Of a stretch of DNA of 64,000 bases, positions 23,694 to 33,967 are shown piece after piece (position 1 is the first letter of the stretch; each line of letters starts with the position of its first letter). The DNA is taken from assembly GCF_000003815.2 (NCBI RefSeq), contig NC_049979.1, forward strand, positions 29,087,239 through 29,151,238. Direction: 5' to 3'. Origin of the DNA: Branchiostoma floridae. Its lineage: Eukaryota > Chordata > Leptocardii > Amphioxiformes > Branchiostomatidae. The translations under genes were made by a program, and so were the position numbers. Below the pieces are notes generated by a model. The model searched no databases. It was given only the letters and a program-made list of their open reading frames with translations, and had not been told where the DNA came from.

Positions 23694-24427
23694 ATTAAAC
23701 ATTGTGACATCCTTAACGTAACGGTGAAAAGCAGGTCAACAACTATTCTAGTCGTTTATGATTATACGAAGCGGTCGCCGAATTGGCCTTTGAACTGACC
23801 ATGCCACGTGCGTAATGCGTAAACATATGTATGATATATCTTCAAAACATTAAAAACGCACCTTTCAACTGAAGCAGACAAATCAACACTGTCATTAATT
23901 TCTACGCCAGGAAGAGATTGAGGGTAAAAATCATTCATTTTGCTCATACATGTTTTGGCTAGACGTATACAAAACTACATTGTACAATAACCGGGCGTTA
24001 AACCTAACATGCACTTATTGTCTACTGACGTAGTTTGATTGATTGATTTTCTGGACACTCGGGGTAAAGTAAATCAGAACCAGACTCTTGACTGCTTGGC
24101 TCTGGATTATCGTACATAAGTTATATTACAGCCTCTTAAATTTTCAGCATGCATGACAAAGCACAATGGTTTCTCTAATACTGCTACCATCACCATCTCA
24201 GATAAAAAATAATCACAACTAGACAGGCAACAATTTCGCGAAAATGCAGAATGGTTTCCCTGTATCCTTTTGTCATGCTACTCGCACACAATACTACACC
24301 AATAGGCTTGCCCTTAAGTAATGAGTTCGAGTAAAACAAAAGGAGCCACCCTACATCTACTTGGTTTTCAAGTCGCCACATGCATGTGTTGGTAAAATTA
24401 CAGGAGACTAACATCCTCAGTTGATTG
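23694..24427. other. Intergenic, nothing recognised
   Basis: Short open frames only. No splice-supported exon or clear repeat. Confidence 0.5.
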
Positions 24428-24590
24428 GTGGAAACATGGTCATATGTTATAAGGGGTGCACGTGCGTAGAAACAATCCCCTGGCTCCCGGGATTCGAACC
24501 CACGCCAAACCTGGGCCGCCAGATCACAAACCCAAACCCACTAACCATCACGCCAAAAGGGTTAGTCTCGTTTGGCATAATCAGTTTGGC
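24428..24590 (-). mobile_element. tRNA-derived SINE head, family S2
   Basis: The minus strand has GGCGTGATGGTTAGTGGG (A box) and GCGTGGGTTCGAATCCCGGG (B box), with TGTGATCTGGCGGCCC between them. The same middle block is present at 29281-29385 and 50040-50115. Confidence 0.75.
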
Positions 24591-24689
24591 GACTGTTTCA
24601 CTATTCCCCCTTTTATTTCAAAGATTCCTCCTCTAATGTGTGGCACATCCGTTAGCCTGTTACTCACTGAATGACACATCTTCTAAGTT

Positions 24690-24970
24690 CTAGCCTGTTA
24701 AGCTAAGGGCACAACCCGCCGCACGGGCAAAAACGTGCTGTCTATATATACTAGCTACGTACCAAAACGTGGGCAATCTTTCGGGATCCGTAAGTGGTAA
24801 GTACCGCCTCCGTACGAACTCGTAGGAAATCCGACGGATTTTGGTGCACGCAGACACGCCGTAGAACGTTACGTGCAGGCAAAGCTTTGTGTGCCACCAG
24901 GCTGCGGATTCGCCCCCCGTTCGTGCCAGTACGGGTGAAGTACGTGCCAGTACGTGCGAAGTACATTTGT
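24690..24970. repeat. CpG-rich dispersed repeat (family N), copy 1
   Basis: ACCGCCTCCGTACGAA, CACGCAGACACGCCGTAG and GGCTGCGGATTC blocks occur in the same order at 41815-42205. It is unusually CpG-rich for this region, with many CGTGC and GTACG words. Confidence 0.7.
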
Positions 24971-25348
24971 ATTGTCTTTGCCTTTGTCTCTGTCAGCAGG
25001 ATTAGACACTCGTAATAGCTGAGCAGCCAAAACAATAAATAAAATCAAAATAAATTTCCTTCCTTCGACTTCCTGACCCTTGCATTGCTTATAGAGACCG
25101 GATATATTGTTGTGGATATAGAACTAGACTGTAAGCGGACCCTAGGACGCCCTGCATGTTTCAATCCACTCTGCAAAATTTAAGAATAAATCACAGGGTC
25201 GACCTTTTGTATGCGATTATTTGATTTTGACGTATTTTGATGGTATTGATTTCAGAAATTTCGTATATTGGCCAGACCAAAAGTAATCTATTCTGTGGAA
25301 CGAACGGATTTAGATTGTGTGCGGGGATTGTCTGCTGGCCTATTTTGA
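24971..25348. other. Upstream region of the NHL gene
   Basis: Nothing specific is recognised. Confidence 0.4.
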
Positions 25349-25369
25349 CCAATCTGGTCTCTATTTATA
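25349..25369 (+). promoter_or_regulatory. CCAAT box and TATA-like motif
   Basis: CCAAT at 25349-25353 and TATTTATA at 25362-25369 lie about 170 bp before the NHL-gene ATG. The pair AAATCACACAGAAG is directly repeated between them and the ATG (25380-25422). The two motifs are closer together than usual, so assignment is tentative. Confidence 0.3.
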
Positions 25370-25537
25370 TGCAGGGCGACAAATCACACAGAAGTCACAC
25401 AGGGCACAAATCACACAGAAGTACGATGGTGTTTCTTGTGTACCTCTCCTTTTAAGGAGATCTCAGAGTACGGATGGTACAGAAAATTGGAAGTTTGAAA
25501 TTGAATGTATCCGTAACTCTTTTGACTCTGAGGTACG

Positions 25538-28500
25538 ATGGCTGCGATGAAGAAAACAGCTGACGATTCCACCTGTTGTAAAATACCCGACAACATGGAA
25601 GCCACACAAGCAGACCTGCCTCATATCCGTGACTCTCCTGACTATACAGCAACAGAGCCTTTGGATCAACAGGGCATCCAAACCCAGCTCCACGGGATCC
25701 CGACCAGTCCAGGAGAGCAAGAGGACATCTCAGCCGGCAACGCGGAAGACCCGTTGCAGGACGTCGATAGCGATTCTTTGGCTGAATACCCTGACAAGGA
25801 TGACGGACCTGCTTGCAACCCTGACAACGGCGCAGAAAGTTTACCGTCACAGACTACCTACAATTCCTATACAAACATTGGCAAAACTGAAGAGAATCAA
25901 ACACTTTACTTTGAAAGGACATCTCCACCGACAATGTGTACTTCATGTACACACGCTGAACAGAATCAAACACTTTACGCTGACAGTCCTAGGCCTGGTA
26001 TAGAAACAGAAGAATCCCCGTCCATCTACAATACTGACGATTGTAACGCAGATAATGAAGTGCAATATCAGCTGAAGGAAACTTGCCGTATAGAAACATC
26101 AGCTGCTGCTTACCAATGCAGTGGAAACGTCGATGATACAAGTGTGGACAACCAAGATATCGAAGAAGGAAATGCAAATAACGAAGCAGAAGACAAGGAT
26201 GGAACTCGACCAGAGACTATCAACCAGTCGAGGGAAGAAGTAGAAGAAAAATCTGTACAAAACCAAGCAGAAACTACAGCCGCGTCAGACGCAGTTGCCA
26301 ATCGCCGAGATGTCCAAACAAACGGTGGACAAGAAGATGCGTATGACATCCAACCGTACGCCGTTACGTATGACGAACAGGAAGGTCAAGATGAGAACCA
26401 AACACCGACTCTCAGCTCTGTCAACAATTATCAGAGCGTCTGTGGACAACCAAACGCCATTTCTGGTAAGTTGATAACTTTGTCACCGCAAGGCCATGTG
26501 TGTTGATTTGATTTTATGGATGACATCCACGCTCGGCATAATTTTTGGCTATTTCAGAAAAAAAGTTGTCAACTATACTGTAAATCATACAAAGCAGCTA
26601 CAAAATGAGCAAAGGTATGCCGTAGATTGCAAGAAAAGATATCCCAAAACGTATACTAGTGTCAAGAACAAAATGAAGAATATATTGTTCAGTATACCAT
26701 ACTCTGTGTTTTTAGTCATTTATTCAACCATCTTGACCTCTTAGATTTCATAATGAAGGCAAATTGTTTTGTTTGCAAAAAATTGTTTTGTTTGCAAAAC
26801 ATTTTTATTCGCACGCTCGCATCAATTTTGGGGTTCGAAAAGGATGTCATCCATTTTATCAAATCAACATGGCCTAACAATTCTATAAGTAAGTGGTGAC
26901 AATCCACTACGAAATGCGGTCTAGCAATTCCATCAAACGGATTAAGAAATTGAATAGAAAAAATGTTTCCATCAATAATTCGGACACCGTAAAAGCCCAT
27001 TAGTTTATATTTTCACCAGGTTTGGTAATTTCACTGTTCGGATATTTGCTAGCGGGAAAACATCCACACCTCACAATTATTTTCTGACACTCATGCTTGC
27101 TTACATCTTCTGCTATTTCTAACAAGCGACAGACATAGAGGAATAAGGCTATTTAGTAAGAGAAGATATACGTCGATGTAGGTTAGACATCCAGGTAATA
27201 AGATAAGCCAAAAAGTAGTTACTTCAGCAACTGGATATGATTTGGAAACGGCCAGACCTTTCGGACAGCCATCCAGCGCTTTTCGTCAGTGACATTGGAG
27301 AAATCTTGTTGGACTGAGTTTTTTTTTATATCCTAGTTAACAAGTTAAGACTATGCAAATGAGCCAAATAACATAAATATAGTCTTAACTTGTCTTGCTC
27401 TTGTTTCCTTTGGACTACTAAAAATTTGTCTTCTTTCTCTTTTTGCATATCATTTCATAGTTAGGATAAACATGTTCTCCAACTAGATTTCTTTTGCATA
27501 TCAATTCACAGCAAGGATATAAAAACTCAATCCAGCAAGATCTCTCCAGTGTCACTGATGAAAAAAATTGATGCTATCTGAAACACCTGACCGTTTCCAA
27601 AATCATATCCCGTGGCTTCAGTAACTGCTTTTTGGCGTAAGAGAAAATATGTTTATAGTTGTCCCCAGCGTACCTTTGCTATAATTGATATCCATGTTCA
27701 TAGAAACAGTTTGTTCGGAAATAGAAGCGACAACAGGAACAGTTGAATATCAAGACAATTAACATGTATCTTGTACCTTCTGCAGATACTGTTGACGGCA
27801 AAGCGGACGGATTACTTCCCAACCCCATGTACAGTGGCAACGCCTTACAACCCAACCCCATGTACAGCGGCAACGCCTTACAACCCAACCCCATGTACAG
27901 CGGCAACGCTTTACACCCAAACCCCATGTACAGCAGCAACGCGTTACGCCCAAACCCCATGTACGCCCCAAATGTTGCGCAGCCAATAGCATGTGCACGT
28001 GGTGGTAAGTCCGATAAGTTACGGTTCTTCCACTTTGTTACACTTTAATTTGTTAATTACCCGTTTTTAATTGGGGTATAGCAAAATTTAAAAAGAAGGA
28101 AAACTAGACAAGAGAGACAAGAGTTTTTTCCACACTGTTCCACTCATTTTTATGTCAACATTTAAAAGAACATACAAGAGAGGGAGGAAAGAAAAGGGAT
28201 GTGTCAAGCTACCCACGACTTTCCTTTGTTACCGGTATACCTTCGATACTAGTGGTGCGATTCGAAATGTTTACTTTTATTCTTCTCTTATTTTACAGGC
28301 CATGGATGCGTCGTTACTTGGTCTATTACGGGTGTGGTAGTGGTTGTACTGACACTTCTAACAGCTCTCATCATTGCAACTTTCATGTCAGGGGATAAAA
28401 GCATGGGAACGGTAAGTGTTTTGGATTGTCTGACTACACCAATGACAGCAGCAGTATTTTCTACATTGAAGATGATTTGACTATAAAGGGAATGGAAATT

Positions 28501-30643
28501 TCTAAAATATCATTTTCTACTCAATTTTTACATGATTCCCTTTTATAGGGCCCTCACACCGAAACCGAATTAGCAGGAATCAAGCAGAACCAGTGGCATG
28601 AATTCGTGTACACACACTTAATTTGGCGGGAATTCCAAATTGACCTCATATCCCCTTCACACGAGAATGAATGAGCCGAAATGCTGTCAGAATAAGTATT
28701 CTTTGTCTATTCCTAGGTATTTGTAGTGCATTCTAGACATTCTCACTGCGTTCTAGATATCCTCTTGGCCACATTCTGGCAAGATTCGAAATCGCTTGCC
28801 ATTTAGGTTCTCCATCGAATGAGATCAGAATGTGTCGAATAATGTTGAAATGCCGTAGAATGCGGTCATACTGTAATTAGAATACAATTTGAATGTCATT
28901 CGATATATCTCCACTTCAAATGTACCTCAAAAGTTTTGAGCATGTCAAAAACGTTCGGGCCAGCCAAAAGAACGGGCACAAATATCTGGAATGTAGAATT
29001 TCTAGAATACACTTCGAATTCCCAGGAATAGGAAATAATTTTCATTCTGACGGCATTCCAGCTCATTCTTGCTTTCGTGTGGAGGGGCTTTTAAGGCGCT
29101 TGTGACTGACTGTCTCGTTTTTTTTCCTCAGACATGGACAGAACCCACCTGTACAGGTAACACTACGGATGACGTAACCAGAAATGTGGACTTCACGCGA
29201 TCTCCACAGTTCGGCACTGAAGGTGATGCTTCGTTAAAACCCATGTATTAGGAAGATATAATGTAAGAAAGGAGTATTAAAAGAAAGAAACAATATCCTG
29301 ACTCCCGGGATTAGAATCCACGCCGATCCCGGGCCGCCAGATCTAAAAGTCTGACCGTGAGCCGCTTGGCATTGTCAGTTAAGTAGTCATTGAACCACAC
29401 TGTTACAACAATCATATTTCTCTAAAATGCCTCTGAATAGGGACTAACTAGTTAAATAAATGCATTGTCACTGACTTTTACGGGTTTACCTACCAAACGC
29501 TATCACGGAGGAATAGATCGTGATTTGATTTCAACATTCTCTAGTATCCATAATACCCCATATGTTATAATTTCCTATAACAATAGCACTGCTTAAACTA
29601 AATGTATCGGAAACAGAAAACACGAAATCGCTTTCTAAACTCAAACGAAAAAGCAATACAGCACTGCTAAATGAAATGTGAACACACGAAATAGCTTTCT
29701 AAACTCACATGAAAACGTAATATGCTGCATTGGCAATAACTTTTTTTCATAATCTTCTTCAGAGAACGCAAATAAAGAGCACAAACAAAAGAGAATTGTC
29801 TTCGGTGGAGAGGGCGATGAACCGGGCCAGTTTGACGAACCATACGCTGTTGTCGTGTCGTCTAGCAACGAGATATTTGTAGCTGACCACAACAACAGAC
29901 GAGTTCAAGTCTTCAGCATGACGGGCGTCTACCTCCGCCATTTTCCAACCATCGTTTCCGGAGAAGACTCTGTGACCATGGAGCCAGAGGACATTTCTAT
30001 CGACGAGGAGGGCCACCTGTGGGTGGTTGGGGTTGAAGAATCCGAACGATTGTCGACAGGGTTCATTATCCGGTATACCAAAGTGGGGCATCACCTAGCT
30101 ACACTTCATGCAACTTTCAGCAATAATTCTTTCTGTGGCATCGCGGTGGACTCACCTCGCAATCTTGTCGTAGTAACGGAGTTTTGGGACGCTTATGGGG
30201 AGGTTAAGCTTCTGAATTTCAACGGGAGTGTCGTTCGCAAATTTAGGACGGAGCAGGGCCCAGAGTATCCCGGGCTGGTCGCTGTGGGGAGGGAGGGAAA
30301 CCTGTTTGTGTCCGACCACTGGGGGGAAACAATTGTGTTTGTATACAACAACACTGGCCACTACCTTTCTAGTTTTGGGGGTGACAAAATTGGTGAGCTT
30401 CAGACAGAAATGGAAGTAGGAGAGAGAGTTGTTGTCATGGCAATCCGTACGGACAGTTCAGGAAACGTTCTGGTGGGGACTGGGATCGGCGGGACGGTGG
30501 AGATGTTTACCCAGGACGGGCGGTACGTTCGCCGCTTCTCTACCGGCATGTCCCATGCTGACGGTGTCGCAGTAGCACAAGGTGGACAGTTGGTCGTAAC
30601 AACGTCTTATAACAGTACCGTCACAATATTCTCACACTATTGA
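25538..30643 (+). CDS. Single-pass membrane protein with NPMY array and NHL propeller
   Basis: Exons 25538-26465, 27786-28004, 28299-28411, 29132-29222 (or to 29156) and 29763-30643 join in frame to 743 (or 721) aa. Residues 1-309 are Asp/Glu/Gln/Asn-rich, probably disordered, with two NQTLY motifs. Residues 319-372 hold five NPMY motifs, Tyr 325, 336, 347, 358 and 369, at 11-residue spacing. A hydrophobic helix spans about 387-412. The C-terminal part, from FGGEGDEPGQF to the end, forms about six NHL blades (FVADHNNRRVQVFS, LFVSDHWGETIVFVY and others). There is no signal peptide, and sequons NTT, NNS, NGS, NNT and NST lie after the helix, so I infer a type II protein: NPxY tail inside, propeller outside. 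Function unknown; NHL propellers usually bind protein or RNA, and NPxY motifs bind PTB or clathrin adaptors. Confidence 0.85.
26491..26875. mobile_element. MITE family O, copy 1, beside a splice donor
   Basis: The ends AGGCCATGTGTGTTGATTTG and CAAATCAACATGGCCT are inverted, extended by TTATGGATGACATCC/GGATGTCATCCATT. A second copy lies at about 34693-35082. This copy starts 25 bp after the exon 1 donor of the NHL gene. Confidence 0.8.
27206..27636. mobile_element. Foldback element with about 120-bp inverted arms
   Basis: The left arm starts GCCAAAAAGTAGTTACTTCAG and the right arm ends CAGTAACTGCTTTTTGGC. Shared inner blocks are GATATGATTTGGAAACGG, GACATTGGAGAAATCTTG and TTTTTATATCCT. It lies in intron 1 of the NHL gene. 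Confidence 0.8.
27821..27976 (+). repeat. 33-bp coding repeat (NPMY array)
   Basis: Five units of about 33 bp, with CCCAACCCCATGTACAGCGG as core, encode PNPMYSGNALQ-like residues. The first three units are nearly identical in DNA, including third positions, and the last two have diverged, so the array has expanded recently. Confidence 0.95.
28549..29092. mobile_element. Complex foldback repeat in NHL-gene intron 3
   Basis: GGGCCCTCACACCGAAA at the left and TTTCGTGTGGAGGGGC at the right are inverted. An internal CACACGAGAATGAATGAGC block with CTATTCCTAGG also pairs with the right arm (CCTAGGAATAG-type). It may be two nested copies. Confidence 0.6.
29281..29385 (-). mobile_element. tRNA-derived SINE head, family S2
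   Basis: The minus strand carries GATCTGGCGGCCCGGGATCG and GCGTGGATTCTAATCCCGGG, a decayed copy of the head at 24428-24590. Confidence 0.65.
29386..29762. other. NHL-gene intron 4, right part
   Basis: An ACACGAAATAGCTTTCTAAACTCA-like stretch occurs twice (about 29620-29645 and 29690-29710). Nothing else is seen. Confidence 0.4.
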
Positions 30644-31205
30644 TCAGGTAAACAGTCCTGTGCAATGTAAGCTCCAGATCCGAAAAAGTAGTCCTCACAC
30701 TTCCCAAGCTTCAAGAGATGAAAAATGCTTGTGGATTTAAAAAGAACGATAGTGGTGGTTAAGTTGTGATATGTTTTTGTAGAAGTAATTATAAATTGTT
30801 TATCCCGTCTATGCAATGTTGCCGTTGAAGAAGTTGTTTCTGTCCAAAGGGCGTCTGTAGACCAATTAGAGTACCCGTGTGTGCGGACCTAACGCAGTTT
30901 GTATGATACACATTTTTTTTGCTGTGAAGAAAAAAAAGACTATCCGACATTATGCCGTCAAAGCAACTTGGGAATGTTGTTGGTATATTGTAATGTGAGA
31001 GAGGACAGAGTTATCAAAATAAATACAGTCCAATCGGAATGTTTATGCATGGAATTATTAACCATATTTGCTCAGATGAGACAAAGTAGATACACGCATT
31101 AATCGATAGATGAAACAGCAAAGGAAAAAAAAACTTGTTGGTCATCAGAGGTGAAGTACATGGATCAAAAGCGGCTTTTAGTGGTTCATTGAAGGACTGC
31201 AACAT
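30644..31205 (+). other. 3' UTR of the NHL gene
   Basis: AATAAA at 31018-31023, 375 bp after the stop codon, is a plausible polyadenylation signal. No coding exon follows. Confidence 0.45.
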
Positions 31206-31499
31206 CAGGGCTCGAAATACTTTTTTCTGCATACCTGCACTACTCTGAACTTAGGAGTATGGATCATACTAAAATTGTTCAGGTACCATTGCTATTTTTC
31301 TTCTATACTTGATAGGTGCTAACAGTCAATGTAGCTAATAACAATCCATGTACATCAACAGGATAGGACATTAATGTACATGTATAAAACTCAGTACATG
31401 GACCAGTGTAGGTTAGGTGCAGGTAGACACCAGAAATACCTGCAAAGCTCCAATTTTACTTGTACTAACCTGCATATCCAGGTGGTATTTCGAACCCTG
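31206..31499. mobile_element. MITE family R, copy 1
   Basis: CAGGGCTCGAAATAC at the left and GTATTTCGAACCCTG at the right are inverted ends, flanked on both sides by AACAT, a likely target duplication. Internal CTGCATACCTGCAC and AACCTGCATATCCAGG blocks also occur at 57394-57692. Confidence 0.8.
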
Positions 31500-32029
31500 A
31501 ACATGTTAACATAATGTGACTTGTAGTGCTACATTATTATATTCACCGCTATATGGCGCTTTTGATACATATTGATTTTTGCACCAATTAATCCACATTT
31601 GTTTATATAACGTTACGGTTTTTTGTACAAAACTAGGTGTTAGGTCTCAGCTGCCTTTACCAGATACTAAAACATCGACCCTATACCTTTATATTTATTA
31701 TGAGCGTTTCTCATTAACTATGCAAATATGGCACTTATTTCTCATTAACTATGCAAATAAGGTACTCATTTTCATAAATCATATTAGTTGATCATTTTAT
31801 ACCAATAGAAGTGGTCTCCTGATTACGTCGCAGATCACAACTTTGCAACATTATTTTCTGTAAGCCATTTAACTTTGCTTTTTAATACCCAAAGCAAGTG
31901 TATATTCAACCCCATACATTTCTATAGCTACAACCATTACCTCTGAAATGTCCTCATAAAAATGATCTGTCAGAACAGGGTGTAACGTTTAACGGCAATA
32001 TCTAACATCCGGATTAAGTAAAAGGTAAG
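31500..32029. other. Intergenic, no gene seen
   Basis: TTTCTCATTAACTATGCAAATA is directly repeated near 31709 and 31738. Nothing else is recognised. Confidence 0.45.
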
Positions 32030-32300
32030 GGTGAATGGTGTCGTGTCGGCGTGTTTGGCCAAGAATCAAGAGGTAATAAGTTCGAATCCCGTGACATACC
32101 ACCGATACCGTGCCCTTGGGAAAGGCACTTTACATGACTTACCTCACTCCACCCAGGTGTAAAAATGGGAGGTATCATTCGGTGGAATGAGAGGGTTGGG
32201 CTCTGCCTTCTAATACCGTGACCAAGACACAGTGGATAACAATCCACTGCCCCTACGGCATCAAAAAGGCTATGGGACTGCCTTTACCTTCCTATGACTA
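32030..32300 (+). mobile_element. tRNA-derived SINE
   Basis: A GTTCGAATCCCGTG B box, the body TGCCCTTGGGAAAGGCACTT and a 3' part with GAGAGGGTTGGGCTCTGCCTT and GGCATCAAAAAGG. The body is shared with the SINE at 23.2 kb. Confidence 0.85.
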
Positions 32301-32631
32301 CTCCGGTCCCTGGCGCAAGTATGTCCAATACTAGGTCACAACAATGGCTCCAAGCTGTAAACAACAGCCCTACTCACTGACTGTTTTGTCAAATAGTATT
32401 CCCATGAATTGAATTGGCCTTAACCAAGCTATATCCTTTGTAAATCAGTGAGAGAAACATTCCATTTGCGTGTTGAAGGAGAATGATAGAGTGTTGCAGT
32501 AGTTGCTAGGACAGTAATCCATGGAGGTTTTAGGTGCATAACTGACTAGTCTCAAGATGGAACCAGTACCCTGACAACGAGTAGTGTTTTTGCCGCAAAC
32601 TGTTCCCCAGGTGTGACTATTATTTTACGAG
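32301..32631. other. Intergenic, nothing recognised
   Basis: No exon or defined repeat. Confidence 0.5.
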
Positions 32632-33142
32632 GGGTGATTAGTAAGTCCTTAGCCTCACAAAGAAATAATGTGCACAACTCAAATTTCAGGGCACAGCTAC
32701 ACAAATCATAAAACATTAATATTAATTATAAATGTCAACCAATTTCAAATCATTATGTTCATTGATTTTGAGGGGCACCCTTCAGAAAATCAGTAACGTT
32801 CAAGTTTGACGGTCAAATAGCTCTACTGAAAGTCAGACATACCCACTTCATTCTACTTGACATACGAAAGACATTCCAATTATAATCCTCTTCAAAAAAT
32901 TTGACAATTTTTAACGATGTCATTGATGATTTTTATGGCATGAGGGACACAACCTACACAGCACACAGTTCATCCTTGTTTTACTCACCGCTTATCTACA
33001 TTGACTGGAACGTAATGACCAGAATTAAAAGTAAATGTTACGTTGGACATTGATAAAAGACTTTACGCTACATTATTATGCCCTGAAATTTGACTTCTGC
33101 ACCTTGGTTTCTTTGTGAAGCACCGCACTTATTGATCACACC
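32632..33142. mobile_element. Mariner-like non-autonomous element, copy 1
   Basis: GGGGTGATTAGTAAGTCCTT with GCCTC following at the left, and CACTTATTGATCACACC at the right, are imperfect inverted ends. Blocks GCACAACTCAAATTT and GATAAAAGACTTTA recur in 60439-60889. There is no transposase frame. Confidence 0.65.
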
Positions 33143-33967
33143 GCATATATCAACTCGGGAGCGCTCTCACGAAGACTAGGTTTCAGCAGTTATTCCTAAC
33201 TCATGTTAAAAACACATTAGTCCCAGCTTAGTGTACTCTAATTGTCGTGGGGACGTGCGAGTACCCTCGACCAAATTTATCTTTTCGGGCCTTGGAAGGG
33301 ACAAATATTGGATTAACTTCAATGAATGGTGGCTAAATGCGAGACAAATACTGTCACGACTTCTTGATCCAGTTCATTCGGCCGTGTATTGTGTGTGACA
33401 ATAATGGGTGTTTACAAACGTGGTTATTCGCCAACCTGTTACAGCCGCCAGGGCGCAAAGGTTACTACTCAACGCCTAGTCAATAGTTATTCGATTAGTA
33501 AGTGTGACTGCGGCGGCGGTCACAAGTTTCTTTTTTTTTTCCAAAGTACGCGTAGTTCAAAGTGTGTGGCATAACCGGGCGACATTTGTACCTCCCCTTT
33601 CTGGTTGTACAGATTTTGTACCGATGTGTATAGTTTTGTTGCAGGTGTGCTCGAAGTGCCTAAACTTTTGCCTAGTTACAGTTGCTAGGTTGGATGCTCC
33701 TTTTCAGATACGTCCAGGTGTTTTCGGAGAGACAACCTTACCTGTGTAGTAACGCCTGTTTCTCGATCGTGCGTGAAATGTGGACAAGTAAGTTCACATG
33801 GTGCAACGGGCAACGGTACCAGGTGTTCGTATTCTCACAATGTTGGAGAGATTCTGAAGGTCTTTGGACACCGTAGAGCGTTGTAAGTTGCCATACATTT
33901 GTCTTTGAGAGTGGAGAAAGACTTCCGCCTGTTTTAGAAAGACTGGAAAGAAGTTGTAGTCGTCGCC
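33143..33967. other. Upstream of the two-exon gene
   Basis: No supported exon; probably promoter and 5' UTR of the gene starting at 33968. No clear core-promoter motif is seen. Confidence 0.4.

Noticed and set aside
25452-26349. Minus-strand open frames of 79-132 codons
   Set aside because: Antisense to exon 1 of the NHL gene, with no splice-supported continuation.
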